From the NCBI GenBank assembly GCA_003455275.1, contig DMRR01000246.1, forward strand, positions 1 to 6,542: a DNA stretch of 6,542 bases. Reading direction: 5' to 3'. Source of the stretch: Bacteroidota bacterium. GTDB taxonomy: Bacteria; Bacteroidota; Bacteroidia; Chitinophagales; UBA10324. The notes beneath the pieces are model-generated. The model made no database searches and was not told the DNA's origin. It saw nothing but the letters and a program-made list of their open reading frames with translations. Below, piece by piece: positions 1 to 6,452 of this stretch (positions are counted from its first letter, which is position 1; each line of letters starts with the position of its first letter). Position numbers and translations under genes: made by a program.

Positions 1-614
1 TGGGAAATGCTTATTTCAAAGGTGATACAGATTATGCAACTTCATTTCATTATTACAAAGAAGCATTGGTGATGTATCCAAACTATACAGATGCATATAA
101 AAATTTAAAAACACTTTTGGTCAACTGGAAAGATTACCAGGCCCAAGAAGATTCAGTTCATAATTTTATTTATAAGTCGCCCGGCATGCCGGTTCCTTAT
201 TATGTCACAGGGTTAGTATATGAAAATATGAAAAAGCCCGATTCGGCATTATTGAATTATCAGATCGCGCTAAAAATTCTGCCGGAGTTTCCTGACGCAC
301 TTTTTAAAATAGGAGTTTGTTATGGAATGTATTTCAACAAACTCGATTCGGCAATTTACTTTTTGGAAAAAGCTAAAAAAGTGGACCCGCTTAATGCAGA
401 AATTTATGAAAACCTTGGAACTGCCTATGGCATGAGCCGGAATGTAGATGCCGCTATTTCTGTGTTGAATCAGGGAATTCAAATGTTTCCAAATAATTCC
501 CGTCTTTATTTTAATCTAAGTGTTGCTTATCGAAGCGCCGGAAATAATTCGATGGCTGATGATTGCCTTGCAAAATCAAAATCGCTTGAACAGAAGCTGG
601 ATGTAGCGCAATAG
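1..614 (+). CDS. TPR-repeat protein, C-terminal part (5' end outside window)
   Basis: The reading frame is open from base 3 and ends at TAG 612-614, so about 203 residues of a longer protein are visible. The first visible residues (GNAYFKGDTDYATSFHYYKEA) already form a tetratricopeptide repeat, so the TTG at 66 is not a believable start. After a less regular stretch (visible residues about 36-60) come about four further TPR units (about 62-197). They show the usual pattern: small residue and Tyr in helix A, Ala in helix B, and a Pro near the repeat end (ILPEFPDA, VDPLNAE, MFPNNSR). TPR arrays form a superhelical scaffold for protein binding. The N-terminal part, which would give the function, is missing. 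In Bacteroidota such C-terminal TPR blocks occur in stand-alone TPR proteins and behind membrane glycosyltransferase domains; the window cannot separate these. The fold is secure, the role unknown. Confidence 0.88.
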   Translation, partial: GNAYFKGDTDYATSFHYYKEALVMYPNYTDAYKNLKTLLVNWKDYQAQEDSVHNFIYKSPGMPVPYYVTGLVYENMKKPDSALLNYQIALKILPEFPDALFKIGVCYGMYFNKLDSAIYFLEKAKKVDPLNAEIYENLGTAYGMSRNVDAAISVLNQGIQMFPNNSRLYFNLSVAYRSAGNNSMADDCLAKSKSLEQKLDVAQ

Positions 615-691
615 CTTCTGTAAACCACTGGATTATATTTCTTGCACACCCTTTGCCTAGAGACCATTAGTTCAATTAAAATTTATATTTT

Positions 692-1861
692 ATGAAAAAG
701 ATTTTTCTACTCTTTCTGGCAGTAACTCTTCTTGATTCATGCAGCAGCATTCAAAAAGAATTGCGTAAAGGAAATTATGACGATGCATTTACAAAGGCAC
801 TTCGCCGTGTTCGTAATAATGAAGGCAAGGATAAATACGGGTTACTTCTTGAAGAGGCATATGCAAAAGCTTATGCGCGTGACATGCAGCAAATTAATTT
901 TTGGAAGAAGACCGGTAATCCTGTTTACTTAGAAAATATTTATAACACACTCGATGGAATTCGTCAACGATACATTTTGGTTTCTCCCGTGTTGCCAATC
1001 CATATTACAAGCAAGAACCGTGATGCGGTCTTTCAAAATATTAACGACAATGATTTAATAGATGCTAAAACAAAGGCAGCAGAATATCTCTACACACACG
1101 CCATGAAATTGCTTGAAACAAAAAACCGTTTCGATGCACGCGATGCATACAATGAATTGCTGCGCACTAATGAGCTCTATCCAAATTTTCGTGACACAAA
1201 TGCACAGCTGCAACGAGCCTATGAAGCCGGCCTTAGCCATGTTATACTTCAGGTTGCCAATCTTTCAGAAACTGTTATGCCTGTTGGATTAGAAAAGGAA
1301 CTCACCACTATTGATCTGATTGGTCTGAATTCTTTCTGGGTGAAATTTGATGAAAAGGCTGATACTTCAGTTTATTACGGTTATCGTGTTCTGGTAAAAC
1401 TTAGCAGAATCGAAGCCGGCCCGGAGCAGGTATTGAAGAATAAATACACTGATTCTAAAAAGGTAGAAGATGGCTGGGAATATGTGCTGGATGCAAAAGG
1501 AAATGTAATGAAGGATAGTTTGGGTAACGACATTAAAACAAAAAAGTATAAAACAATTTCATGCGATGTTATTGAAACCGTTCAGAAAAAAGAATCGACA
1601 ATTGGAGCAGTGGTTCAATTCTTCACAGCAAATAATGAACTGATACAGTCTGTGCCGGTAAGTTCCGTAGCCAATTTTCAATATATCAGCGCTACTGCGA
1701 TTGGAGATTTGAATGCACTGAGTGATGCAAGTCGCGCCAAGCTGCAACACACACTGCCAGCTGCATTTCCAATGGATACAGATTTAATCATGCAAGCAGG
1801 AGAAAACCTAAAACCGTTTATTAAAAGCGCAATTTCATCATATGTAACTTTATTAAGATGA
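692..1861 (+). CDS. Conserved-looking lipoprotein of unknown function, 389 aa
   Basis: Starts at ATG 692, ends at TGA 1859-1861. The N-terminus is a lipoprotein signal peptide: two Lys, a hydrophobic stretch (residues 4-14), then LLDSC with Cys17 as the expected lipidation site, followed by Ser-Ser. This fixes the start and predicts a lipid-anchored envelope protein. Residues about 24-180 look helical and TPR-like (KGNYDDAFTKALRRVR near 26-41; RFDARDAYNELLRTNELYPN near 146-165). Residues about 183-345 look beta-rich, with a charged insert (about 250-285, DAKGNVMKDSLGND). The C-terminus (about 346-389) returns to helix. No catalytic motif is visible and I do not recognise the family. The upstream gap of 77 bp holds no clear terminator, so the gene may be read from the TPR gene or from its own promoter. 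No Shine-Dalgarno motif precedes the ATG; the stretch is A/T only. Confidence 0.85.
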   Translation: MKKIFLLFLAVTLLDSCSSIQKELRKGNYDDAFTKALRRVRNNEGKDKYGLLLEEAYAKAYARDMQQINFWKKTGNPVYLENIYNTLDGIRQRYILVSPVLPIHITSKNRDAVFQNINDNDLIDAKTKAAEYLYTHAMKLLETKNRFDARDAYNELLRTNELYPNFRDTNAQLQRAYEAGLSHVILQVANLSETVMPVGLEKELTTIDLIGLNSFWVKFDEKADTSVYYGYRVLVKLSRIEAGPEQVLKNKYTDSKKVEDGWEYVLDAKGNVMKDSLGNDIKTKKYKTISCDVIETVQKKESTIGAVVQFFTANNELIQSVPVSSVANFQYISATAIGDLNALSDASRAKLQHTLPAAFPMDTDLIMQAGENLKPFIKSAISSYVTLLR

Positions 1862-1916
1862 AATTGTGAATCAGCAAAATGACTTTTTTTCTTTGGAAAA
1901 GATTTGATCTTGAATA

Positions 1917-1930
1917 ATTTCTTAAGAAAT
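1917..1930. repeat. 14-bp perfect palindrome in the 1862-1958 intergenic gap
   Basis: ATTTCTTAAGAAAT reads the same on both strands. With two mismatched pairs the symmetry extends to 1912-1935 (GAAT..., ...TTTC). It lies 28 bp before the L,D-transpeptidase start. It has no loop and no following T-run, so it is not an intrinsic terminator; it could be an operator for a dimeric regulator. In AT-rich DNA a palindrome of this length can arise by chance in a window this size, so a function is only a possibility. Nothing else is clear in the 97-bp gap. Confidence 0.3.
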
Positions 1931-1958
1931 ATTTCGTTGGATAATATCAAATTGTTTC

Positions 1959-2621
1959 ATGAAGTATTCAATTCGTGCTTCAGAGTTTTTGTACCGTGTT
2001 ATGATTCCCCTGTTCTTGTTTTCCAATTGCGCTGAAATAAGTGGCACCGGAAAAAATAAGACCGCAACCGAGGAGCAAATTAACATTCTAGATACAGCGC
2101 GCCTTGCGAAATATGGAGAGAAGGCATTAATGTTTTGTTCGCAAAAAAAATTTAACACTGATTTCTGTTTCATTGCCGATATGAGTGTTCATTCAGGAAA
2201 AAAAAGATTTGCAGTCTGGAATTTTAAAACCAAAAATATTTCTGCTTCAGGTTTAGTGACTCATGGCTGCGGAGCAAACGGCTGGCAAACCACTGATTCT
2301 AAAACCAAACCTGTTTTCAGTAATATTCCTGAAAGTCATTGCTCTTCACTTGGAAAGTATAAAATCGGTGAGCGCGGCTACAGTGTTTTTGGAATGCATG
2401 TGAAATATCTTTTGTATGGGTTGGATTCAACGAACTCTAATGCCTACGACCGCACAATTGTGCTGCACTCATGGGAGATAGTTCCGGATGATGAGCTTTA
2501 TCCTGAAGGAGCTCCGGAAAGCTGGGGTTGTCCGGCTGTATCAAACAATTTTATGATGAAGCTTGATACACTTTTATCTGCTTCTAAAAAACCCGTCCTT
2601 CTTTGGATGATTAGCCAGTAG
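1959..2621 (+). CDS. Murein L,D-transpeptidase-like protein (YkuD_2 type)
   Basis: A 220-residue envelope protein with the catalytic signature of the L,D-transpeptidase catalytic-domain family common in Bacteroidota. The likely active-site pair is His170 (IVLHSW) and Cys191 in SWGCPAVS (188-195). Also typical of the family are FSNIPESHCSSLGKY (120-134), a GMHVKYLLYGLD stretch (145-156) and N-A-x-D-R before the His. Characterised YkuD-fold enzymes use this Cys to cross-link or modify peptidoglycan stem peptides outside the inner membrane; this subfamily is less studied. The N-terminus has a short hydrophobic segment (14-22) then FSNC24; Asn at -1 makes this a poor lipobox, so lipidation is uncertain. 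Other cysteines are at 60, 70, 104 and 128. ATG 1959 is the most sensible start; Met15 would leave too short a signal. The stop TAG 2619-2621 lies inside the end of the convergent purN gene. Confidence 0.88.
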   Translation: MKYSIRASEFLYRVMIPLFLFSNCAEISGTGKNKTATEEQINILDTARLAKYGEKALMFCSQKKFNTDFCFIADMSVHSGKKRFAVWNFKTKNISASGLVTHGCGANGWQTTDSKTKPVFSNIPESHCSSLGKYKIGERGYSVFGMHVKYLLYGLDSTNSNAYDRTIVLHSWEIVPDDELYPEGAPESWGCPAVSNNFMMKLDTLLSASKKPVLLWMISQ

Positions 2622-3180
2622 AAATAATCTTTTCAATTTCCCTTGCAAAATGTTCATGTTCGAGTTGCTGAACTTTCTGTGCAATAGTTTGGGGTGAATC
2701 ATTTTCATTCAACAATACTTCTGCCTGAAAAATAATTTTTCCCTTATCAAATTCTTCATTCACAAAATGAATGGTAATGCCTGACTTTTTTTCTTCAGAA
2801 CTTTTTACGGCTTCATGAACTTTCATTCCATACATACCCTTACCACCAAACTTAGGAAGCAGCGCCGGATGAATATTAATAATCCGGTTGGGAAATTCTT
2901 TTATCAGCTCTGCTGGAATAAGCAACAAGTAGCCGGCGAGCACAATGAAATCGATCTGATGATTTCTTAATTCCGAAATCAGTTTTTGCAGTGAATCATT
3001 TTTTGAAATCAGGAACGAAGGAATTTTTTCTGCTGAAGCAATTTGAAGCACTTCCGCTTTTTCGTTATTACAAACAATGAGCGAAATTTCTGCAGATGAA
3101 TTATTTCTGAAATGCTGAATTAGTTTTTGAGCATTGCTTCCCTTACCTGAAGCGAAAATGGCAATGTGTTTTTTGTTCAT
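2611..3180 (-). CDS. purN: Phosphoribosylglycinamide formyltransferase (GART)
   Basis: Transfers formyl from 10-formyltetrahydrofolate to glycinamide ribonucleotide, the third step of de novo purine synthesis, in the cytoplasm. At 189 residues it has the normal single-domain bacterial length. Counting from ATG at 3180: phosphate loop FASGKGSN (9-16); catalytic Asn102 and His104 in NIHPALLP; the folate-side segment GGKGMYGMKVHEAV (112-125); and the family signature GITIHFVNEEFDKGKII (134-150) with catalytic Asp145, matching Asn106/His108/Asp144 of E. coli PurN. A GTG one codon upstream (3183) is possible, but ATG 3180 is preferred because it overlaps the TGA of the upstream lipoprotein gene by one base (TGATG), a translational-coupling arrangement. 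The other end overlaps the convergent L,D-transpeptidase gene by 11 bp. No other pur genes are in the window. Confidence 0.96.
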   Translation of the reverse strand: MNKKHIAIFASGKGSNAQKLIQHFRNNSSAEISLIVCNNEKAEVLQIASAEKIPSFLISKNDSLQKLISELRNHQIDFIVLAGYLLLIPAELIKEFPNRIINIHPALLPKFGGKGMYGMKVHEAVKSSEEKKSGITIHFVNEEFDKGKIIFQAEVLLNENDSPQTIAQKVQQLEHEHFAREIEKIISTG

Positions 3181-4667
3181 CACATTCCTAACTCAGTCAC
3201 AAATAATTTCTGAAATAACTGAGCTGCATTGCTCAGTCCATTGAGCTTTTGCAATTCGAGCGAAGAGAAAATAAAATTTATCTGACCGCTCTGATTGGTT
3301 TTTGAAGCCATCACAGTGGAAGCGCCGCTCCATGGAAACAAAAAGTTAGTACTGATCTTTTTACCTATCAGATTGGCATTATAAATCGGAGTGGAACCCG
3401 TGATAAGATTGAAAGGTTTCACATTGCTGATGATGACAGAACTTTTTAAATCAGGATAACCGCTCTGTTGCGAAAACACACTGGAAGTATCTTGAAGTAT
3501 CAGGGCAGTATCACTATAAGCTACCAGCGATTGAACAGGAGTGAAATCAAGAAAGGTCGATTGCTCATCAAAAGTAGATGAGACATAAACCGCCATAAAA
3601 AGTTTTCCGTTTGCATTGAAAAAATTATCAAGCGTTCGCTGCCCGAGTGATAGTGATTTCGAAGCATCATTACTAAACCAAACAATGTGATTAAACAAAG
3701 AAAAAATTCTCGACTGAGTAATGTTATCCGGAGCAAGCTGAGTATAAACGCCGCCTTGTTGTTGAAACAAATTCAATGTATCAAAATCAGCGACACCCGA
3801 TGCGGTCAGGTTTTGAGAATAAAAAGTAAGCGCAGAGGCACTCTGTGCCGGTGAGGTATAAGCTTCCACCACAAGATTAGAAGAGTGTGGTTTCTTAATA
3901 AATATTTTGTAAGAAGAAATGAATGCCGATTTTGCTTCTGCTTTGTCCACTGCGCGTATGTAAAGAAGGTTAGTGTCATTCAAAATCATTCCGCTCATCA
4001 GGAACGGCTGTGCTGTCAAATCGTTATTGAGGTACACATTGCTTGAAGGAGAGGTTGTGGAAAATGTTGAGGCAATGAAGGTTGCGCTCGAAGCAATGAC
4101 ATCGATTGAGTAAGGCGTTTGAGCTGTATCATTCCAGCAGATTTCGTATCGTGAAAGATTTTCGTCGCCATCCGGATCCGTACCTTTCCAATAAAACCTG
4201 ACAACAGGAAATGAAATAACCGGATTGTTGGTTGCAGAAATAAACTGAACGGAAGGAGGAGAATTTTTTATTGGCAATCCCAAATGCGCGGGAGTTGGAT
4301 CCGGAGAGCCCAGATTGTCAATGGCCCGCACCCAGAATGTAAAATCAATTGTGTCTTTTCCGGGTGGAATCGTGAGAATGAAAGTGCTGTCCTGATTCGA
4401 AGTAAAAACCCAATGTGTTGAACTTGTAATCACGCTGTCAAAAGAGAATTCATATCCTTTTATAAATCCGTCGGCGTCATCGCCCCACCATTTCAATTCA
4501 ACCTGGGCATTCATTCGGTCTGCACCAATCCGGATAATTGTATCCACCACCGTATGTGTTTCAGGAGTCAGATTGTTTTTAAGATTTCCTTTCAAATCAG
4601 TTTTGCATGAAAACAAAACTCCCCCATAAAAAATACATACAAGTATTAAAAAATATTTCTGCCTCAC
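3180..4667 (-). CDS. Lipoprotein with two FN3-like domains and a GATase1-like C-terminal half
   Basis: A 495-residue predicted lipoprotein. The start is GTG 4667: no ATG occurs between it and the in-frame TAG upstream, and it gives a good signal peptide, MRQKYF, a hydrophobic core, then VLFSC with Cys21 as lipidation site. Two immunoglobulin-like/FN3-like domains follow, about 50-118 and 137-258. They share W-x-G-D-D/P-D-G and YE motifs (KWWGDDADGFIKGYEF at 59-74; YWKGTDPDGDENLSRYEICW at 159-178) and end in WVRAID and YIRAVD. Residues about 262-490 may be a glutamine-amidotransferase-like alpha/beta fold (NHIVWFSNDASKSLSLGQRTLDNFF, 326-350, then NGKLFMAV); I see no convincing catalytic Cys-His pair, so any such domain is probably a binding domain. 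No type IX secretion tail is seen. It sits 71 bp after the methyltransferase and overlaps purN by one base. Function unknown; the FN3-like call is good, the C-terminal fold is inference. Confidence 0.85.
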   Translation of the reverse strand: MRQKYFLILVCIFYGGVLFSCKTDLKGNLKNNLTPETHTVVDTIIRIGADRMNAQVELKWWGDDADGFIKGYEFSFDSVITSSTHWVFTSNQDSTFILTIPPGKDTIDFTFWVRAIDNLGSPDPTPAHLGLPIKNSPPSVQFISATNNPVISFPVVRFYWKGTDPDGDENLSRYEICWNDTAQTPYSIDVIASSATFIASTFSTTSPSSNVYLNNDLTAQPFLMSGMILNDTNLLYIRAVDKAEAKSAFISSYKIFIKKPHSSNLVVEAYTSPAQSASALTFYSQNLTASGVADFDTLNLFQQQGGVYTQLAPDNITQSRIFSLFNHIVWFSNDASKSLSLGQRTLDNFFNANGKLFMAVYVSSTFDEQSTFLDFTPVQSLVAYSDTALILQDTSSVFSQQSGYPDLKSSVIISNVKPFNLITGSTPIYNANLIGKKISTNFLFPWSGASTVMASKTNQSGQINFIFSSLELQKLNGLSNAAQLFQKLFVTELGM

Positions 4668-4668
4668 G

Positions 4669-4688
4669 GTTGCGAATGTAAAAAGGTA
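4669..4688 (-). promoter_or_regulatory. Possible promoter -7 boxes before the FN3-like lipoprotein gene
   Basis: On the minus strand the 20 bases up to the GTG start region read TACCTTTT then TACATTCGCAAC. Both octamers are one mismatch from the Bacteroidota -7 consensus TAnnTTTG. I find no clear TTTG/TTG -33 element at the expected 19-21 bp spacing, so the call is weak. If used, the transcript would start very close to the GTG. The alternative is that this gene is read only from the methyltransferase promoter. Confidence 0.3.
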
Positions 4689-4738
4689 AACGAATGAAGG
4701 AATAGTGTTTATCTAATCAAACTGTTAAATGTTTGGGT

Positions 4739-5374
4739 TTATTTTTTCCTCACAATCATCAGTCCGTCGCGAATGGGGAGAAGCAATTGTTCAACACGCG
4801 AATCATTTTTTACCATCTCGCAATAATTCATTAGCGCGCGTGTGTCTTTATCTGGATTTGGCTCAACCACTTTTCCACTCCACAATACATTATCAGCAAT
4901 GATGAAACCGCCGCTGCGCACTTTATCAAAAACAAGATTGTAGTAGTTTGGATAGTTGACTTTGTCGGCGTCAATAAAAACCAAATCGAAAACTTCAATC
5001 AGTGTTGGAATTATTTCGAGCGCAGAACCGATATGTAATTGAATTTTTTTTTCTAATCCTGCTTTCGCAAAATATTTCCGCACTATGCCTTCGAGTTCTT
5101 CGTTGATGTCAATGGTGTGAAGCACTCCATCTTCTGCCAAGCCTTCAGCCAAACAAATGGAAGAGTAGCCGGTGAAAGTTCCGATTTCAAGAATGCGCTT
5201 CGGTCGAAGCATTTGCGAAAACATTCTGAGCGCTGCACCTTGTAAATGGCCGCTGAGCATCTGCGGCATCAAAACTTTCAGATGCGTTTCCCGATTCAAC
5301 TCACCTAATGTTTCTGATTCAGGTGAAGTAAAATTTTCAGCATATTTTTCTATAGATTCAGGAAGGAAATTCAT
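4739..5374 (-). CDS. O-methyltransferase, class I SAM-dependent (Methyltransf_3, CCoAOMT/TrmR-like)
   Basis: A 211-residue cytoplasmic enzyme, the usual length for bacterial members of the caffeoyl-CoA O-methyltransferase-like family. Visible motifs: MLSGHLQGAAL (39-49) of the substrate/SAM region; motif I ILEIGTFTGYSS (61-72) that holds SAM; an acidic residue after motif II (HTIDI, Asp89) for the ribose hydroxyls; FIDADK with Asp135; and DNVLWSG (161-167). Asp135, Asp161 and Asn162 are the expected divalent-metal ligands. In the family they position a hydroxyl for methylation. Bacterial relatives include TrmR, which methylates 5-hydroxyuridine at the tRNA wobble position, but many members have unknown small-molecule substrates, so no gene symbol is given. 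The start ATG 5374 lies in a 79-bp gap shared with the divergent PorV-like gene. Downstream, 71 bp separate it from the FN3-like lipoprotein gene on the same strand; co-transcription is plausible but not shown. Confidence 0.93.
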   Translation of the reverse strand: MNFLPESIEKYAENFTSPESETLGELNRETHLKVLMPQMLSGHLQGAALRMFSQMLRPKRILEIGTFTGYSSICLAEGLAEDGVLHTIDINEELEGIVRKYFAKAGLEKKIQLHIGSALEIIPTLIEVFDLVFIDADKVNYPNYYNLVFDKVRSGGFIIADNVLWSGKVVEPNPDKDTRALMNYCEMVKNDSRVEQLLLPIRDGLMIVRKK

Positions 5375-5453
5375 TGACAGATTTTTTGCAATGATAATTT
5401 TTTAATAAAGAAATAATCTTCAATACGAATCATCATTTTACATTGCAACGCGA
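5375..5453. promoter_or_regulatory. Divergent promoter region between methyltransferase and PorV-like genes
   Basis: This 79-bp gap must hold the promoters of two genes read outward. An 8-bp inverted repeat, TTGCAATG (5386-5393) and CATTGCAA (5441-5448), puts the same CATTGCAA word facing each gene. On the plus strand it is part of TTTACATTGCAA, five bases before ATG 5454. On the minus strand it is part of TATCATTGCAA, 11 bases before ATG 5374. TATCATTG is one mismatch from the Bacteroidota -7 box TAnnTTTG; TACATTGC fits it less well. No good -33 element was found for either. The function as a divergent promoter is inferred from gene layout; the exact boxes are tentative. Confidence 0.45.
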
Positions 5454-6452
5454 ATGAGAAAATTGCTTACCATTCTTATTTTAGTATTCACCATTCGAAA
5501 CGCAAGCGCACAATTGCTACCGCTTTTCGGAGGAACGCGCACGGGCACTACCGGTTTTCAATTCCTGAAAAATATTCCTGATGCCCGCGCCGCAGCAATG
5601 GGCGGCGCCATAATAGCAGAAGTAAATGATCCAAGCGCTATGCATTGGAATCCTGCAGGCATTACTAAGGTTGACACACAACATTTTCATTTCATGGCGG
5701 CGCAGTCAAGTTTTTTGGCCGGACTCAATCAGCAGTTGGTTGGCGGAGTTTATCGTAAGAACAGCGAAACTTTTTTTGGGTTGAGTTATATCGGATTTTA
5801 TACCCCAATGATGAATTACACAACCGAGTTTCAACCCACCGGAACCGGTCAGACTTTTCGCGCCTATGACATGGCGCTTGGTGTTACACTCGGCCGTGTG
5901 CTCACCAGCAATTTTTCTTTCGGCATCACTGCAAAATATTTGAGAGAGAGTTTTTCGGAAGTGAGAACACAAAGCGGTGTGATGGATTTCGGATTTCAAT
6001 ACGAAGTAGGAAAAGCAAACACCCGATTTGCAGTATGCATAAATAATTTTGGATTTACCGCTGAGCCAAGGGGAACAGTTATCAGCACCACGCTGAATGG
6101 AGTGGATACAATTTCCGGATTTGAAAAAATTGCAGCGCCCGCCGTTTTTCGTCTCGGAATTGCCTGTGATCTGATGAAGAAAAAAGAAAATCGAATTACG
6201 ATTGCAGGTCAACTCAATCATCCAACTGATAACAACGAAACCGTATCGCTCGGGGGTGAGTACTCCTGGAAAGAGAATTTATTTGCCCGCACGGGTTATG
6301 AGTTCGGACAGGATGAAGGCGGGCTTCCATGTTTCGGTTTCGGAGTAAAGTTCAAGCGCCGCTTTGGAATTGTTCAGCTGGATTATGGATTCAGTAATAA
6401 AAAATCATTGGGAGATATTCATCGTTTAACTCTTGGATTAAGTTTGTTCTAA
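5454..6452 (+). CDS. PorV/PorQ-family outer-membrane barrel protein
   Basis: A 332-residue predicted outer-membrane protein. A cleavable signal peptide (residues 1-19) ends NASA with Gln20 as the first mature residue. The mature N-terminus carries the family hallmark: FLKNIPDARAAAMGGA (37-52) and NDPSAMHWNPAG (58-69), also seen in FadL-like barrels. The rest is alternating aromatic/hydrophobic strands with short turns (GFYTPMMNY, FSFGITAKYL, LFARTGYEFG), and the last residue is Phe, as in many barrel proteins. Family members PorV and PorQ work with the type IX secretion system: PorV shuttles cargo to the attachment complex, and PorQ acts with PorZ at the cell surface. Many paralogues have no known role, and no other type IX genes are in the window, so I give no symbol. 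ATG 5454 is fixed by the signal peptide. The TAA overlaps the ATG of the next lipoprotein gene by one base. Confidence 0.9.
   Translation: MRKLLTILILVFTIRNASAQLLPLFGGTRTGTTGFQFLKNIPDARAAAMGGAIIAEVNDPSAMHWNPAGITKVDTQHFHFMAAQSSFLAGLNQQLVGGVYRKNSETFFGLSYIGFYTPMMNYTTEFQPTGTGQTFRAYDMALGVTLGRVLTSNFSFGITAKYLRESFSEVRTQSGVMDFGFQYEVGKANTRFAVCINNFGFTAEPRGTVISTTLNGVDTISGFEKIAAPAVFRLGIACDLMKKKENRITIAGQLNHPTDNNETVSLGGEYSWKENLFARTGYEFGQDEGGLPCFGFGVKFKRRFGIVQLDYGFSNKKSLGDIHRLTLGLSLF

Noticed and set aside
66..68. TTG as start codon of the TPR protein
   Set aside because: The frame is open to the window edge and the residues before it complete a TPR, so the gene begins upstream of the window.
615..691. Promoter for the 389-residue lipoprotein (TATATTTT at 684-691, TTTG at 652)
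   Set aside because: The TAnnTTTG-like box abuts the start codon and the spacing to TTTG is about 28 bp, outside the expected 19-21.
1899..1911. Small hairpin AAGAT-TTG-ATCTT after the 389-residue lipoprotein gene, as a terminator
   Set aside because: The stem is only 5 bp, AT-rich and has no T-run after it, so it is too weak to call.
1678..2173. Two minus-strand open frames (1678-1950 and 1922-2173) across the gap before the L,D-transpeptidase
   Set aside because: They overlap the ends of two supported plus-strand genes, show no domain or signal peptide, and their composition matches antisense shadows.
3181..3183. GTG as purN start, one codon before the ATG
   Set aside because: The ATG at 3180 directly overlaps the upstream TGA and gives the usual N-terminus; the GTG would add a single Met only.
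4668..4738. CAAAC/GTTTG inverted repeat in the gap between the methyltransferase and the FN3-like lipoprotein gene, as a terminator
   Set aside because: A 5-bp stem with an 8-base loop and no T-run; chance is a better explanation.
5706..6221. 171-codon open frame on the minus strand, antisense to the PorV-like gene
   Set aside because: It lies wholly inside a well-supported barrel gene, has no recognisable domain and reads as low-complexity antisense translation.
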